Source of the DNA: Phenylobacterium sp.
Lineage (GTDB): Bacteria > Pseudomonadota > Alphaproteobacteria > Caulobacterales > Caulobacteraceae
Length of the DNA: 64,000 nt
Reading direction: 5' to 3'
Assembly (NCBI RefSeq): GCF_025351295.1
Contig: NZ_JANXWD010000115.1
Location: forward strand, 1-64,000
Part shown: in pieces, positions 32,718 through 41,787 of the stretch
How the letters are laid out: each line of letters opens with the position of its first letter
Position numbering within the stretch: the first letter of the stretch is position 1
Program-made: the position numbers and the translations under genes
Notes under the pieces: model-generated
The model's database searches: none
The model's input: only the letters and a program-made list of their open reading frames with translations
Told to the model about the DNA's origin: nothing

Positions 32718-34811
32718 ATGGCTGACACCGGCTCCACCTACCGTTTCGACACCGCACCCTCGGCGAGGGACATGTGGGGCTGGATCGCGCGCGGCGAGGT
32801 GATGCTGGCGGTCGGCGTCGTCGGCATCGTCGTGCTGATGATCCTGCCGGTTCCGGCCTTCATGCTGGATGGGCTGCTGTCGATCTCGATCCTGACATCG
32901 GTCCTGATCCTGATGACCTCGCTGCTGATCAAGAAGCCGCTGGAGTTCACGTCCTTCCCGACCGTGCTGCTGGTCGCGACGCTCTATCGCCTGTCCCTGA
33001 ACATCGCCACCACCCGGCTGATCCTCAGCCACGGCCACGAGGGAGCCCACGGCGCCGGAGCCGTGATCGAGACGTTCGGCAAGCTGATGATGGGCGGCAA
33101 TTTCGTCATCGGGGTGATCGTCTTCGCCATCCTGGTGGTGGTGAACTTCGTGGTCATCACCAAGGGTTCCGGGCGGATCGCGGAGGTCGCGGCCCGCTTC
33201 ACCCTGGACTCCATGCCCGGCAAGCAGATGGCCATCGACGCCGACCTGTCGAGCGGCCTGATCGACCAGGACGAGGCCAAGAAGCGCCGCAAGGAGCTTG
33301 AGCAGGAATCGACCTTCTTCGGGGCCATGGACGGCGCCTCCAAGTTCGTGCGCGGCGACGCCGTGGCCGGCCTGGTGATCCTGGGCATCAATGTGGTGGG
33401 CGGCATCCTGATCGGGGTGATCCAGCACAAGGTGCCGATCGGCCAGGCCTTCTCCAGCTACACGATCATGAGCATCGGCGACGGCCTGGTCAGCCAGATC
33501 CCCGCCCTGGTGATCTCCATCGCCGCCGGTTTCCTGGTCTCCAAGGCCGGGGTCGAGGGCGCGGCCGACAAGGCCCTGGTCACCCAGCTGGCCATGAACC
33601 CGATCAGCCTGGGCATGGTCTCGGCCGCGGCCGGCGTGCTGGCGGTGATCCCGGGCATGCCGATCATCCCGTTCGCGGCGCTCTCCATCGGAGCCGGGAC
33701 CCTGGCCTGGCGGCGCTCGAAGACCGCGTCGCAGCCCGCGCCTATCGAGATCAAGGCGGCGCCGGCCGAGGCCGAGGATGAGCCGATCGCCAATACCCTG
33801 GCCATCGACGAGATCAAGATCGAGCTGGGCTACGGCCTGCTGCCGCTGATCAACGATCTGGAGGGCCGCCGGCTCACCGACCAGATCAAGGCGCTGCGCC
33901 GCACCCTTGCCGCCGACTTCGGATTCGTGATGCCGTCCGTGCGCATCCTCGACAACATGCGCCTGCCCTCCCAGGGCTACTGCCTGCGCATCAAGGAGAT
34001 GGAGGCCGGGTCGGGCGAGGTCCGCATCGGCTCGCTGATGGCCATGGACCCGCGCGGCGGCCAGGTGGAGCTGCCCGGCGAACATATGAAGGAGCCGGCG
34101 TTCGGCCTGCCGGCCACCTGGATCGACGACGGCCTGCGCGAAGAGGCATCCTTCCGCGGTTACACCATCGTCGACCCGGCCACGGTGCTGACCACGCACC
34201 TGACCGAGATCCTCAAGGAGAACATGCCGGACCTGCTGACCTACGCCGAAGTCCAGAAACTGCTGAAGGACCTGCCGGCCGAGCAGAAGAAGCTGGCGGA
34301 CGACCTGATCCCCACGGTGGTGACCGCCACCACCCTGCAACGCGTCCTGCAGGCCCTGCTGCGCGAGCGGGTCTCGGTGCGCGACCTGGGCGCCATCCTG
34401 GAAGGCATCGGCGAGGCCGCGCCGCACACCACCTCCATCACCCTGCTGGTCGAGCAGGTCCGCGGTCGCCTGGCGCGGCAGCTCTGCTACGCCTACCGCG
34501 GCGACGACGGCGCCCTGCCGATCGTCACCCTGTCGGCCGAGTGGGAGAACGCCTTCGCCGACGCCCTGGTCGGGACCGGCGACGACAAGCAGCTGGCCCT
34601 GGCCCCGTCGCGCCTGCAGGACTTCATCCGCGGCATCCGCGAGACCTTCGAGCGCGCCGCCCTGGCCGGCGACACGCCGGTGCTGCTGACCAGCCCGACG
34701 GTTCGGCCCTACGTCCGCTCGATCATCGAACGCTTCCGCGGCCAGACCCCGGTAATGAGCCAGAACGAGGTGCATCCGCGGGCCCGGCTGAAGACGGTCG
34801 GAGCGCTTTAG
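32718..34811 (+). CDS. flhA: Flagellar type III export gate protein FlhA
   Basis: This 697-residue export-gate component has about eight transmembrane helices (residues ~25-315) containing the conserved cytoplasmic loop FPTVLLVATLYRLSLNIATTR. The rest is the large cytosolic ring domain (IKIELGYGLLPLIND...MRLPSQGYCLRIKEMEAGSGE). It receives export substrates and couples proton flow to export. It begins 5 bp after flbD and closes the operon. Confidence 0.97.
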   Translation: MADTGSTYRFDTAPSARDMWGWIARGEVMLAVGVVGIVVLMILPVPAFMLDGLLSISILTSVLILMTSLLIKKPLEFTSFPTVLLVATLYRLSLNIATTRLILSHGHEGAHGAGAVIETFGKLMMGGNFVIGVIVFAILVVVNFVVITKGSGRIAEVAARFTLDSMPGKQMAIDADLSSGLIDQDEAKKRRKELEQESTFFGAMDGASKFVRGDAVAGLVILGINVVGGILIGVIQHKVPIGQAFSSYTIMSIGDGLVSQIPALVISIAAGFLVSKAGVEGAADKALVTQLAMNPISLGMVSAAAGVLAVIPGMPIIPFAALSIGAGTLAWRRSKTASQPAPIEIKAAPAEAEDEPIANTLAIDEIKIELGYGLLPLINDLEGRRLTDQIKALRRTLAADFGFVMPSVRILDNMRLPSQGYCLRIKEMEAGSGEVRIGSLMAMDPRGGQVELPGEHMKEPAFGLPATWIDDGLREEASFRGYTIVDPATVLTTHLTEILKENMPDLLTYAEVQKLLKDLPAEQKKLADDLIPTVVTATTLQRVLQALLRERVSVRDLGAILEGIGEAAPHTTSITLLVEQVRGRLARQLCYAYRGDDGALPIVTLSAEWENAFADALVGTGDDKQLALAPSRLQDFIRGIRETFERAALAGDTPVLLTSPTVRPYVRSIIERFRGQTPVMSQNEVHPRARLKTVGAL

Positions 34812-34823
34812 GGCCCGTCTGAC

Positions 34824-34899
34824 GTCAACATGGACGGGGGTCCGCTGGAGCTCGTGAGCGTCAATGATGGGTTGACGCATCCGTCAACACCGGGTTGAC
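34824..34899. promoter_or_regulatory. Cluster of GTCAAC/GTTGAC sites, putative operators
   Basis: Five copies of the hexamer GTCAAC or its complement occur in 76 bp: GTCAAC 34824, GTCAAT 34860, GTTGAC 34871, GTCAAC 34883, GTTGAC 34894. The third and fourth form an 18-bp palindrome, GTTGACGCATCCGTCAAC. The cluster ends 12 bp before the zinc-finger/HTH gene, suggesting repression at its promoter, perhaps by its own product. Confidence 0.5.
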
Positions 34900-34911
34900 A
34901 GGAACTAGGTC

Positions 34912-35270
34912 ATGGCCGACGCCGCCGAAACCCCCGCCCGCCTGTTCCATTGTTCCTTTTGCGCCAAGTCGCAGTTCGACGTGGTGAAGATGGTCGCCGG
35001 CCCCGGGGTCCTCATCTGCAACGAATGCGTGACGCTCTGTGAAGGGATCATGGCGGCCAAGCGACGGAGCCGACCGCCATCATGGCGCCGGAACGGATGC
35101 CGACCGACCAGCTGCTGACGGTGCTGAAGGGCTACAACACCGCCGGCGAGCGGGTCGACCAGGCCATGCAGCACGTCGCCGACATCCTGCGAGAGCGCCA
35201 CGTCAGCTGGGCGGCGATCGGCGAGACCCTGGGGGTCTCGCGCCAGGCGGCCTGGAAGCGGTTCGGCTAG
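34912..35270 (+). pseudogene. ClpX-type zinc finger + HTH protein, frameshifted
   Basis: The first frame (34912-35118) begins with a ClpX-like C4 zinc finger, [20 protein letters not shown] then [15 protein letters not shown], and then loses sense. The frame one base back continues [19 protein letters not shown], a helical region and a helix-turn-helix (VSWAAIGETLGVSRQAAWKRFG), ending at 35270. Reading GCC CAA at 35056-35060, with one restored C, joins them into a protein of about 120 residues. Either the gene is broken, the base is a sequencing error, or a -1 frameshift occurs; no canonical slippery heptamer is present. It would be a zinc-binding DNA-binding regulator. Confidence 0.7.
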
Positions 35271-35379
35271 GCGCGACCGGCCCGGGCGGGCGCGCCTGCG
35301 CCGTTGCAGGGCGCCGCCCCGGCTGATAGCGGTTCGGCCTGACGGGCGATCCGCCCGGCCCTTGAGTCTCGGATATCGG

Positions 35380-35742
35380 ATGCGGCGACCTCTACAGCGA
35401 CCCCAAGGCTCCGATGCGCAGATCGTCTGGGACCTGCTGACCTTCGAGCGGCTGATCACCGGGTCGGTCGTGCACCTGGTCTACTGGGCGGGGCTGGGCA
35501 TCATCGGGATCATGGCGTTCGGCGTGCTGGGCGCGACGGTCGGCGTGGCGATCCGCGAGGGCACAATCCTGGGCATATTGCTGGCGCTGGGGGTGCTGGG
35601 GGTCGGCGTGCTGGGCGTCGGCGTGGCGGTGCTGCTGTGGCGCGCCTTCTGCGAGTTCTACGTGACCATCTTCAAGATCAGCGAGGACCTTCACGTGCTG
35701 CGCCAGGACGTCGAGGCGGAACGCGCGCGGCAGTCAAAATAG
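35380..35742 (+). CDS. DUF4282-family small membrane protein
   Basis: This 120-residue protein has two transmembrane helices (about residues 33-55 and 65-88) and the DUF4282 pattern: DLLTFERLITGSVVHLVYWAGLG, then LLWRAFCEFYVTIFKISEDL. It ends in a charged helix. The function is unknown. ATG 35380 is taken as the start, but a TTG at 35362 is in frame. It is likely monocistronic, followed by an intergenic repeat. Confidence 0.82.
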   Translation: MRRPLQRPQGSDAQIVWDLLTFERLITGSVVHLVYWAGLGIIGIMAFGVLGATVGVAIREGTILGILLALGVLGVGVLGVGVAVLLWRAFCEFYVTIFKISEDLHVLRQDVEAERARQSK

Positions 35743-35825
35743 CGCCGCTCAGGGGCCTACCCCGTCCTCTCCCCCCGCGAAACGGAGAGGGAGAGGGTTG
35801 GGAGAGGGTCGGCGGGGCCTCCGAA

Positions 35826-35942
35826 CTCTCCCGATAGTGACCCAAGGGTCAGCGGCGGCGACGTGAATGGGTCCTGGCTGGACTATCGGCGGATCTCGCT
35901 CTCACGCGCCGGCCCTCTCCCTCTCGCTTCGCGGGGGAGAGG
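35826..35942. repeat. Intergenic repeat, family 2, copy 1
   Basis: The segment begins CTCTCCCGATAGTGACCCAAGGG and ends GCGCCGGCCCTCTCC...GGGGGAGAGG. The core (CCCAAGGG, GGCGGCGACG, TGGCTGGAC, CGGCGGATC, ACGCGCCGGCCCTCTCC) matches the copy at 49404-49541 at roughly four of five positions. The ends are inverted, so the element can form a cruciform or a transcript hairpin. An additional pyrimidine/purine inverted stretch precedes it at 35762-35810. Confidence 0.75.
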
Positions 35943-35947
35943 AGATG

Positions 35948-36355
35948 CTACCGCGCCGCCCGGCGCAGGCCCAGTTCGTCCAGGGCCATGGTTTCGCGGC
36001 GGCCGGTTTCCTTGCGCGCGGTGAGCGCCAGGTTCTCGGCGATGTGCTCGTACTTCTTCTGGGCCTCGAAGGCTTCGGCCAGTGCGTCGCGGGCGCCCTG
36101 TTCCTCGATCAGGATCACGTCGATCTCGGACTGGGCCTTGGCCTTGCGCAGGCGCAGGCCGTCCAGGAACCCGGCGCGGTAGAGGCCGGCGGCCGCCTCC
36201 TGGGCGGAGAACTGGGCCTCGGCCACGCCCTCGGCCTCCAGCATCGCCAGTTTCAGCTCGGCGGCGACGAGGCGGTCGACGATCTCGGCCAGGCGCTTCT
36301 GCAGCACCTCGGCCTCGTAGCTCGACAGTTTGATCAGAGACTGGGCCCAACTCAT
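35948..36355 (-). CDS. fliJ: Flagellar export protein FliJ
   Basis: This 135-residue protein is almost entirely coiled coil (AQSLIKLSSYEAEVLQKRLAEIV...EEQGARDALAEAFEAQKKYE), with the family's length and charge pattern. FliJ connects the FliI ATPase ring to FlhA and acts as an export chaperone escort. It lies downstream of fliI on the same strand, 67 bp apart, as in Caulobacter. Confidence 0.92.
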   Translation of the reverse strand: MSWAQSLIKLSSYEAEVLQKRLAEIVDRLVAAELKLAMLEAEGVAEAQFSAQEAAAGLYRAGFLDGLRLRKAKAQSEIDVILIEEQGARDALAEAFEAQKKYEHIAENLALTARKETGRRETMALDELGLRRAAR

Positions 36356-36422
36356 CCGCCTACGCTCCTGGCGGAGCTTCGGAGGATCGTGTGAAGGCTG
36401 CGAAGCCTTTGGCGAAGCAGGC

Positions 36423-37760
36423 TCACGCGGCGGCTCCGTTCAGGATGTCTGCGAGGCCGGCGAACGCGGCCTCAAGGCTGGTGGCCTCCTCCTTGTCCTG
36501 GCCGAGGAACGCCTCGATGGCCGGGTTGAGGAGGATGGCGCGGTCGATCAGCGGGTCGGCGCCGGCGCGATAGGCGCCGATGCGGATCAGCTCTTCCATG
36601 TTGGCGTAGGCGCTCATCGCCTCGCGGGCGATCTTCACCACCTGCCGCTCATCCGGGTGCTGGCAGCCCGGCATGGTCCGGCTGATGGACTTCAGGACGT
36701 TGATCGCCGGGAAGCGGCCGCGCTCGGCGATGGCGCGCTCCATGACGATGTGGCCGTCCAGGATGCCGCGCACGGCGTCGGCGATCGGCTCGTTATGGTC
36801 GTCGCCGTCCACCAGCACCGTGAACAGGCCGGTGATCGGTCCCGCCGAAGTGCCGTCCGGCCGCACGGGGCCGGGACCGGCCCGTTCCAGCAGCTTGGGC
36901 AGCTCGGTGAACACGGTGGGGGTGTAGCCCTTGGTGGTAGGCGGCTCGCCGGCGGCCAGGCCGATCTCGCGCTGGGCCATGGCGAAGCGGGTCACGGAGT
37001 CCATCAGGCAGAGGACTTCCAGGTCCTGGTCGCGCAGGAACTCGGCGATGGCCATGGTCATGTAGGCGGCCTGGCGGCGCTTCAGCGCCGGCTCGTCGGA
37101 GGTGGCGACCACCACGATGGCGCGGCGCAGGCCGGCCTCGCCCAGGGTCTCCTCGATGAACTCGCGGACCTCCCGGCCCCGCTCGCCGATCAGGCCGACG
37201 ACGACCGCGTCGCAATCGGCGTTCTTGGCCAGCATGGAGAGCAGCACCGACTTGCCGACCCCGGAGCCGGCGAACACGCCCAGCCGTTGCCCACGGCAGC
37301 AGGTGGTGAAGACGTTCATCGCCCGCACGCCCAGGTCCAGCCGTTCACCGACGCGGGCGCGGGAGTGGGCCGACGGCGGCGAGGCGCGCAGGGGGTAGCC
37401 GACGATCCCCTGGGGTAGCGGGCCCTTGCCGTCGATCGGGTCGCCGAAGCTGTCGATGATCCGGCCCAGCCAGGCCTTGGTCGGGCGCACGGCCGAGCCC
37501 AGCGGCTGGATGCGGATTTGCGCGCCGGGCGCCACGCCCTCGACGGGACCGAACGGCATCAGCAGGGCGCGGTTCTCACGGAAGCCCACCACCTCGGCGG
37601 CCACCGGCTTGTCGGAGAAGCGGTCGATCTCGGCGCGGGCTCCGATGGCGAGGCGAGACAGCCCGCCCCTGGCCTCGATCAGGAGGCCGTTCACGGCCGC
37701 GACGCGACCGGAAACCGTCAGGGGATCGAGCCGCTCAACCGCAGCAACCAGACTATTCAC
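36423..37760 (-). CDS. fliI: Flagellar export ATPase FliI
   Basis: This 445-residue ATPase of the F1-beta type energises flagellar export. It has Walker A GSGVGKS, the glutamate in GERGREV, Walker [17 protein letters not shown] and the [17 protein letters not shown] segment. The start is GTG at 37760 with GAGGGG upstream. Its partner FliH is encoded in the fliF operon, while FliJ follows directly. Confidence 0.97.
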   Translation of the reverse strand: MNSLVAAVERLDPLTVSGRVAAVNGLLIEARGGLSRLAIGARAEIDRFSDKPVAAEVVGFRENRALLMPFGPVEGVAPGAQIRIQPLGSAVRPTKAWLGRIIDSFGDPIDGKGPLPQGIVGYPLRASPPSAHSRARVGERLDLGVRAMNVFTTCCRGQRLGVFAGSGVGKSVLLSMLAKNADCDAVVVGLIGERGREVREFIEETLGEAGLRRAIVVVATSDEPALKRRQAAYMTMAIAEFLRDQDLEVLCLMDSVTRFAMAQREIGLAAGEPPTTKGYTPTVFTELPKLLERAGPGPVRPDGTSAGPITGLFTVLVDGDDHNEPIADAVRGILDGHIVMERAIAERGRFPAINVLKSISRTMPGCQHPDERQVVKIAREAMSAYANMEELIRIGAYRAGADPLIDRAILLNPAIEAFLGQDKEEATSLEAAFAGLADILNGAAA

Positions 37761-37826
37761 TCGCGCCCCTCGATCACGTCGCCGACCTTGGCGGCCGCAC
37801 GCTTAAGGGGTGGTGAAGAGGCGGCC

Positions 37827-38291
37827 TCAGTGCAGGTCGGGACCGGCTGCCGGGTCCGCGGCGCCTCGACGCACGCGCGCAACCTTGTCGACCATGGCGT
37901 CGCCCTTGGCCTTGGCCTGGTCGATCAGCTCGTGGCCCTTGGCGGCGGCGTCGTGGACCAGGGCCTGGCCCTTGACCTTGGCCCCTTCGATGGCGGGCGC
38001 GGCGGCGGCGATCTTCTCGCGGTTGCGCCAGGCCAGGTAGCCGGCAACGCCCAGAACCGCGGCGCCGATCAGCAGGAGCGGGCTCCTGGGCGCACGGCGG
38101 ATCGCCGGGACGCCCGCGACACGCATCCGCTTCAACATCGGCATGGCGGCATCACGCGCATGATCGAAGGCTGGCAGCGCGAAGTCGCGCGCGTGCTTAA
38201 ACATCGGCGCGGCCGCGTCGCGGGCCTGCTTCAGGGTGTCGCGGCTGAGCGGCAGGCGGAACTGTTCGAGGGTCTTGGGCAGATCGGTCAT
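37827..38291 (-). CDS. Hypothetical membrane-anchored protein between fliI and ctrA
   Basis: This 154-residue protein has repeated amphipathic segments before its single membrane helix ([20 protein letters not shown], then [11 protein letters not shown]), a transmembrane stretch [17 protein letters not shown] (about residues 80-96) and a Lys/Ala/Asp-rich tail. The Shine-Dalgarno GGAGG lies 7 bases before the ATG at 38291. I do not recognise a named family. It diverges from ctrA and is upstream of fliI on the same strand, 66 bp away, so it may be the first gene of a fliI-fliJ transcript. Confidence 0.75.
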   Translation of the reverse strand: MTDLPKTLEQFRLPLSRDTLKQARDAAAPMFKHARDFALPAFDHARDAAMPMLKRMRVAGVPAIRRAPRSPLLLIGAAVLGVAGYLAWRNREKIAAAAPAIEGAKVKGQALVHDAAAKGHELIDQAKAKGDAMVDKVARVRRGAADPAAGPDLH

Positions 38292-38373
38292 GTGGGGCCT
38301 CCGACCCCTCACAACCCCTTACCACGCAAGGCGTTCCCGCCCCGCGGTTCGCACCGGCCGTCCAATCACAAAA

Positions 38374-38500
38374 GATTCATCGCAGGTGCGACGCCGCGAC
38401 TCATCAGCCCGGGTTGAGTCGGATTCTCAAATCAGATTAACGATTCTCCGGGAACACCCAGCACCATTAACCGGTCTTAAAGAACGGCAAGGCAGGTTAA
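38374..38500 (+). promoter_or_regulatory. ctrA promoter region: GANTC cluster and CtrA-box-like sites
   Basis: Five GANTC sites (GATTC 38374, GACTC 38398, GAGTC 38416, GATTC 38422, GATTC 38442) lie within 73 bp. They are followed by TTAA at 38437, a TTAA-N6-TTAA pair at 38467-38480 and GTTAAC at 38496-38501. In Caulobacter, ctrA is controlled by CcrM methylation of GANTC, by GcrA and by CtrA itself at TTAA boxes. The number of methylation sites here is high. Which site belongs to which promoter is inference. Confidence 0.7.
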
Positions 38501-38565
38501 CGGCGAGCCATACGGCGGGTTCGCAAGAACGGCCCGACGTATGCGGGGACCGGCAGGAGAGGCCA

Positions 38566-39267
38566 ATGCGCGTTTTGTTGATCGAGGACGACAGCGCCAC
38601 CGCGCAGAGCATCGAGCTGATGCTGAAGTCCGAAGGATTCAATGTCTATACGACCGACCTGGGTGAGGAAGGCGTCGATCTGGGGAAGATCTACGACTAC
38701 GACCTGATCCTGCTCGACCTGAACCTGCCCGACATGAGCGGCATGGACGTCCTGCGGACCCTGCGGGTCGGCAAGATCAACACCCCGATCATGATCCTGT
38801 CGGGCACGGCTGAGATCGAGACCAAGGTGAAGACCTTCTCGGGCGGCGCCGACGACTACATGACCAAGCCGTTCCACAAGGATGAGCTGGTCGCGCGCAT
38901 CCATGCGGTGGTGCGCCGCTCCAAGGGCCACGCCCAGTCGGTGATCAAGACCGGCGACATCGTGGTCAACCTGGACGCCAAGACGGTGGAGGTGGGCGGC
39001 ATGCGCGTTCACCTGACCGGCAAGGAATACCAGATGCTGGAGCTGCTCTCGCTGCGCAAGGGCACGACGCTGACCAAGGAAATGTTCCTGAACCACCTCT
39101 ACGGCGGCATGGACGAGCCCGAGCTGAAGATCATTGACGTGTTCATCTGTAAGCTCAGGAAGAAACTCGCGGCCGCGGCCGACGGCAAGCACCACATCGA
39201 AACGGTCTGGGGCCGCGGCTATGTGCTGCGTGACCCGCAAGAGGCGATGATCACCGTCGCCGCCTGA
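38566..39267 (+). CDS. ctrA: Cell-cycle master response regulator CtrA
   Basis: This 233-residue OmpR-type regulator has a receiver domain with acidic pocket EDD (7-9), phospho-acceptor Asp51 ([10 protein letters not shown]) and Lys in MTKPFHKDE. The winged-helix domain contains [20 protein letters not shown] and [23 protein letters not shown]. CtrA controls replication initiation, division and flagellar genes. The C-terminus ends in two alanines after VAA-type residues, as in the ClpXP-degraded Caulobacter protein. AGGAGA lies six bases upstream of the ATG. Confidence 0.98.
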   Translation: MRVLLIEDDSATAQSIELMLKSEGFNVYTTDLGEEGVDLGKIYDYDLILLDLNLPDMSGMDVLRTLRVGKINTPIMILSGTAEIETKVKTFSGGADDYMTKPFHKDELVARIHAVVRRSKGHAQSVIKTGDIVVNLDAKTVEVGGMRVHLTGKEYQMLELLSLRKGTTLTKEMFLNHLYGGMDEPELKIIDVFICKLRKKLAAAADGKHHIETVWGRGYVLRDPQEAMITVAA

Positions 39268-39291
39268 TCCAGACGCTTTAAGAACCCCGAG

Positions 39292-39323
39292 ACGCCCGCC
39301 CTCACCGGCGGGCGTTTTCGTTT
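39292..39323 (+). terminator. Intrinsic terminator of ctrA
   Basis: ACGCCCGCC (39292-39300), loop CTCACC, and GGCGGGCGT (39307-39315) form a perfect 9-bp stem followed by TTTTCGTTT. It starts 25 bp after the ctrA stop and is the clearest intrinsic terminator in the window apart from the ilv attenuator. Confidence 0.85.
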
Positions 39324-39374
39324 GCGGCGACGCGGTCTAGCCTCACCGCAAATCGGACGGGGAAGGACGCGGAC

Positions 39375-41759
39375 ATGGGGCGACTGCTGGCGCTCTTGGC
39401 GGCGTTGATCGCCGGGGCCTGGATCGCGTTCGTCAACGAACAGCTGCCGGAGTCGCAGCCGGTCGGGGCGCCCCTGACCGAGTTCGCCGGCGAGCGGGCC
39501 TTCGCCGACGTCAACTTCATGGCCGCCGTGCCCCATCCGCTGGGGTCCCCCGACCACGACAACGTCCGCGACGCCCTGATGGGCCGGATGCTGAAACTGG
39601 GCCTGTCGCCGCAGGTGCGGCCGGGCGTCGGCGTGAACCTGCCGCGCGGCGCCACCGACCTCATCGTCGCCGGCCCGGTGGAGAACGTGGTCGGCATCCT
39701 GCCCGGCCGCGACCGCGGCGCGCCCGCCCTGGCGCTGATGGCCCACTACGACAGCGTCCCGGCCTCGCCCGGCGCCGCCGACGACATGCTGGGCGTGGCC
39801 ACGGCGCTGGAGACCGTGCGCGCCATCAAGGCCCGCGGGACGCCGGCCCGCGACGTCATGCTGGTGATCACCGACGGCGAGGAGGCGGGCCTGCTGGGCG
39901 CCAACCACTTCTTCCGCCGCGACCCGCTGGCCACCCGCGTCGGCCTGGTGATCAACATGGAGGCGCGCGGCGACGGCGGCCGGGTGCAGATGTTCCAGAC
40001 CAGCCCGAACAACGGCGAGCTGATCGGCCTCTTCCAGCACACCGCCCAGCGGCCGGCGTCCTCGTCCCTGGCCGTGCTGATCTACGAGAAGATGCCCAAC
40101 GACACCGACCTGACCGAGACGCTGCGGGCGGGCACGACGGGGCTGAACTACGCGATCATCGGCAAGCAGTTCGACTATCACAGCCCCACCTCGACGCCGG
40201 CGAACCTGGACCGGGGCTCGCTGCAGGACATGGGGACGCAGGTGCTGGCGCTGGCCAGCGAGATCGCCTTCTCCAATCAGCTGCCCGGGCGCTCGCCCTC
40301 GGCGGTCTATTCCAACCTGTTCGGCGACACCCTGGTGGCCTACCCGGCCTGGTTCGGCTGGGTGCTGCTGATCGGCGTCGCGGGGCTGCTGGCGGTCTCC
40401 ATCCGCTGGGCGCGGCACGCCGGGCAGTTCGAGGCGAAGGACATTCTGCGCGGCATGGGCGCCCTGGCGTTCCTGGGGCTGGGCACGGTGGCGGTGCTGG
40501 AGTTCGCGCGGCGGCTGACCGGGGCGGAGTCCGGCTACCTGGAGCAGCGCTTCCTGCTGGCCCAGGCGAACCGCTGGGAATGGGCGGTGATGCTGATCTC
40601 GCTGGGGGTGATGCTGATCGCCGCGGCGGAGCTGTCGCGGACCCGCCGCTGGGTGGTGCTGTTGCCGGTGGTCGCCGGCGCGGCGTGCTCGGTGTTCGGC
40701 CACCTCGACCTGACGGGCGCGATCGCCGGCGGGCTGGCCAGCGCCATCGGCTACGTCACCTACGGCAAGCCGGTGAACCGCAAGGGCGCCTGGGCCGGCA
40801 TCCTGGCGCTGGGCCTGCTGCTGGCCGTCGCCGTGCAGATCGTCGCGCCCGGCGCCGGCTATGTGCTGGCCTGGCCGCTGCTGGTGGGCGCGGTCGGCGC
40901 GGCGACCACCGCGCTGGGGGCCAAGCGCGGCATCCTGCCGCTGATCCTGCTGGCGGTGCTGGCCGCGGTCAGCCTGGGCTGGCAGGGCGGGCTCTCGCAC
41001 TTCGCCTTCGAGGGCATGGACCTGATGGCGCTGTTCGGCGTGCCCATGCTGACCGCCGCCTTCGTCATCTGGCCGCTGGCCCAGCCGGACCCGGGCCGCT
41101 CGCCGTCGCGATACATCGGCATACTGGTGCTGGCCGGCGGCCTGGCGCTCACCGCCTTCGCCCGGTCGGCCGACCCCTGGACGCCGCGCCATCCGCTGGT
41201 GACCTACGTCGGCTACCAGCTCGACCAGGACACCGGCAAGGCCTGGCGCTTCGGGCTGGCCAGCGACCTCAGCGCCTGGACCGACCAGGTGCTGGGCGCC
41301 GACGGCGGGCGCAAGGCGCCGCGCAGCCACTGGTCGTGGCGGCGACCGATGCTGGCCGCGCCGGCCAGGCCGATGACCGCGGAGGCGCCGGCCACCGCCC
41401 TCTACCGCCTCCCCGACGGCACGCTGCGGTTCGACGCCGCCACGCCGACCGGCGCCCGCACCTTGGCGCTGCAGCTGCGCGCCAGCACGCCGGCCAATCT
41501 GACCGGCCTCAATGGCGTCCCGACCGAACTGGCCCTGCCGGCCGGCAAGTGGGTGCGGATCTACTGGCAGGCGCCCGGCCATGGCCTCAGCCTGGCGATC
41601 AGGCCGTCGCAGGCCGGCCGCCTGGACGTTCGCTATGTGGCGGGCTTCGACCGCTGGCCCGGCGAGGCGGTCCCCCTGCCGCCGCGGCCGTCCGACCTGA
41701 TGGCATGGGACGACTCCGACTCGACCTTCGTCACCGGAACCCGCGCCTACGCTTGGTGA
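39375..41759 (+). CDS. M28-family metallopeptidase with multi-helix membrane domain
   Basis: This 794-residue protein has an N-terminal helix or signal anchor. An M28 aminopeptidase domain follows with zinc ligands visible as His124 (MAHYDSV), Asp136 (GAADDMLG), Glu169/170 (DGEEAGLLG), Glu196 (NMEARG) and a later His in DYHSPTSTPANLD. About eight hydrophobic helices (350-620) and a soluble C-terminal domain complete it. The shape resembles ER aminopeptidase Fxna-like proteins of bacteria. It probably cleaves peptides in the periplasm; no partner gene is apparent. Confidence 0.88.
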   Translation: MGRLLALLAALIAGAWIAFVNEQLPESQPVGAPLTEFAGERAFADVNFMAAVPHPLGSPDHDNVRDALMGRMLKLGLSPQVRPGVGVNLPRGATDLIVAGPVENVVGILPGRDRGAPALALMAHYDSVPASPGAADDMLGVATALETVRAIKARGTPARDVMLVITDGEEAGLLGANHFFRRDPLATRVGLVINMEARGDGGRVQMFQTSPNNGELIGLFQHTAQRPASSSLAVLIYEKMPNDTDLTETLRAGTTGLNYAIIGKQFDYHSPTSTPANLDRGSLQDMGTQVLALASEIAFSNQLPGRSPSAVYSNLFGDTLVAYPAWFGWVLLIGVAGLLAVSIRWARHAGQFEAKDILRGMGALAFLGLGTVAVLEFARRLTGAESGYLEQRFLLAQANRWEWAVMLISLGVMLIAAAELSRTRRWVVLLPVVAGAACSVFGHLDLTGAIAGGLASAIGYVTYGKPVNRKGAWAGILALGLLLAVAVQIVAPGAGYVLAWPLLVGAVGAATTALGAKRGILPLILLAVLAAVSLGWQGGLSHFAFEGMDLMALFGVPMLTAAFVIWPLAQPDPGRSPSRYIGILVLAGGLALTAFARSADPWTPRHPLVTYVGYQLDQDTGKAWRFGLASDLSAWTDQVLGADGGRKAPRSHWSWRRPMLAAPARPMTAEAPATALYRLPDGTLRFDAATPTGARTLALQLRASTPANLTGLNGVPTELALPAGKWVRIYWQAPGHGLSLAIRPSQAGRLDVRYVAGFDRWPGEAVPLPPRPSDLMAWDDSDSTFVTGTRAYAW

Positions 41760-41787
41760 TCGGCCGCCGAGCCGCTATCGGGGCGTC

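Noticed and set aside
34895..34911. TTGACA as a -35 element for the zinc-finger gene
   Set aside because: It is only 12 bp from the start codon, leaving no room for a -10 element; it reads better as part of the GTCAAC operator cluster.
35082..35270. HTH segment as an independent small gene
   Set aside because: The frame is open back to 35043 and upstream residues continue the zinc-finger protein sensibly; there is no ribosome site at 35082.
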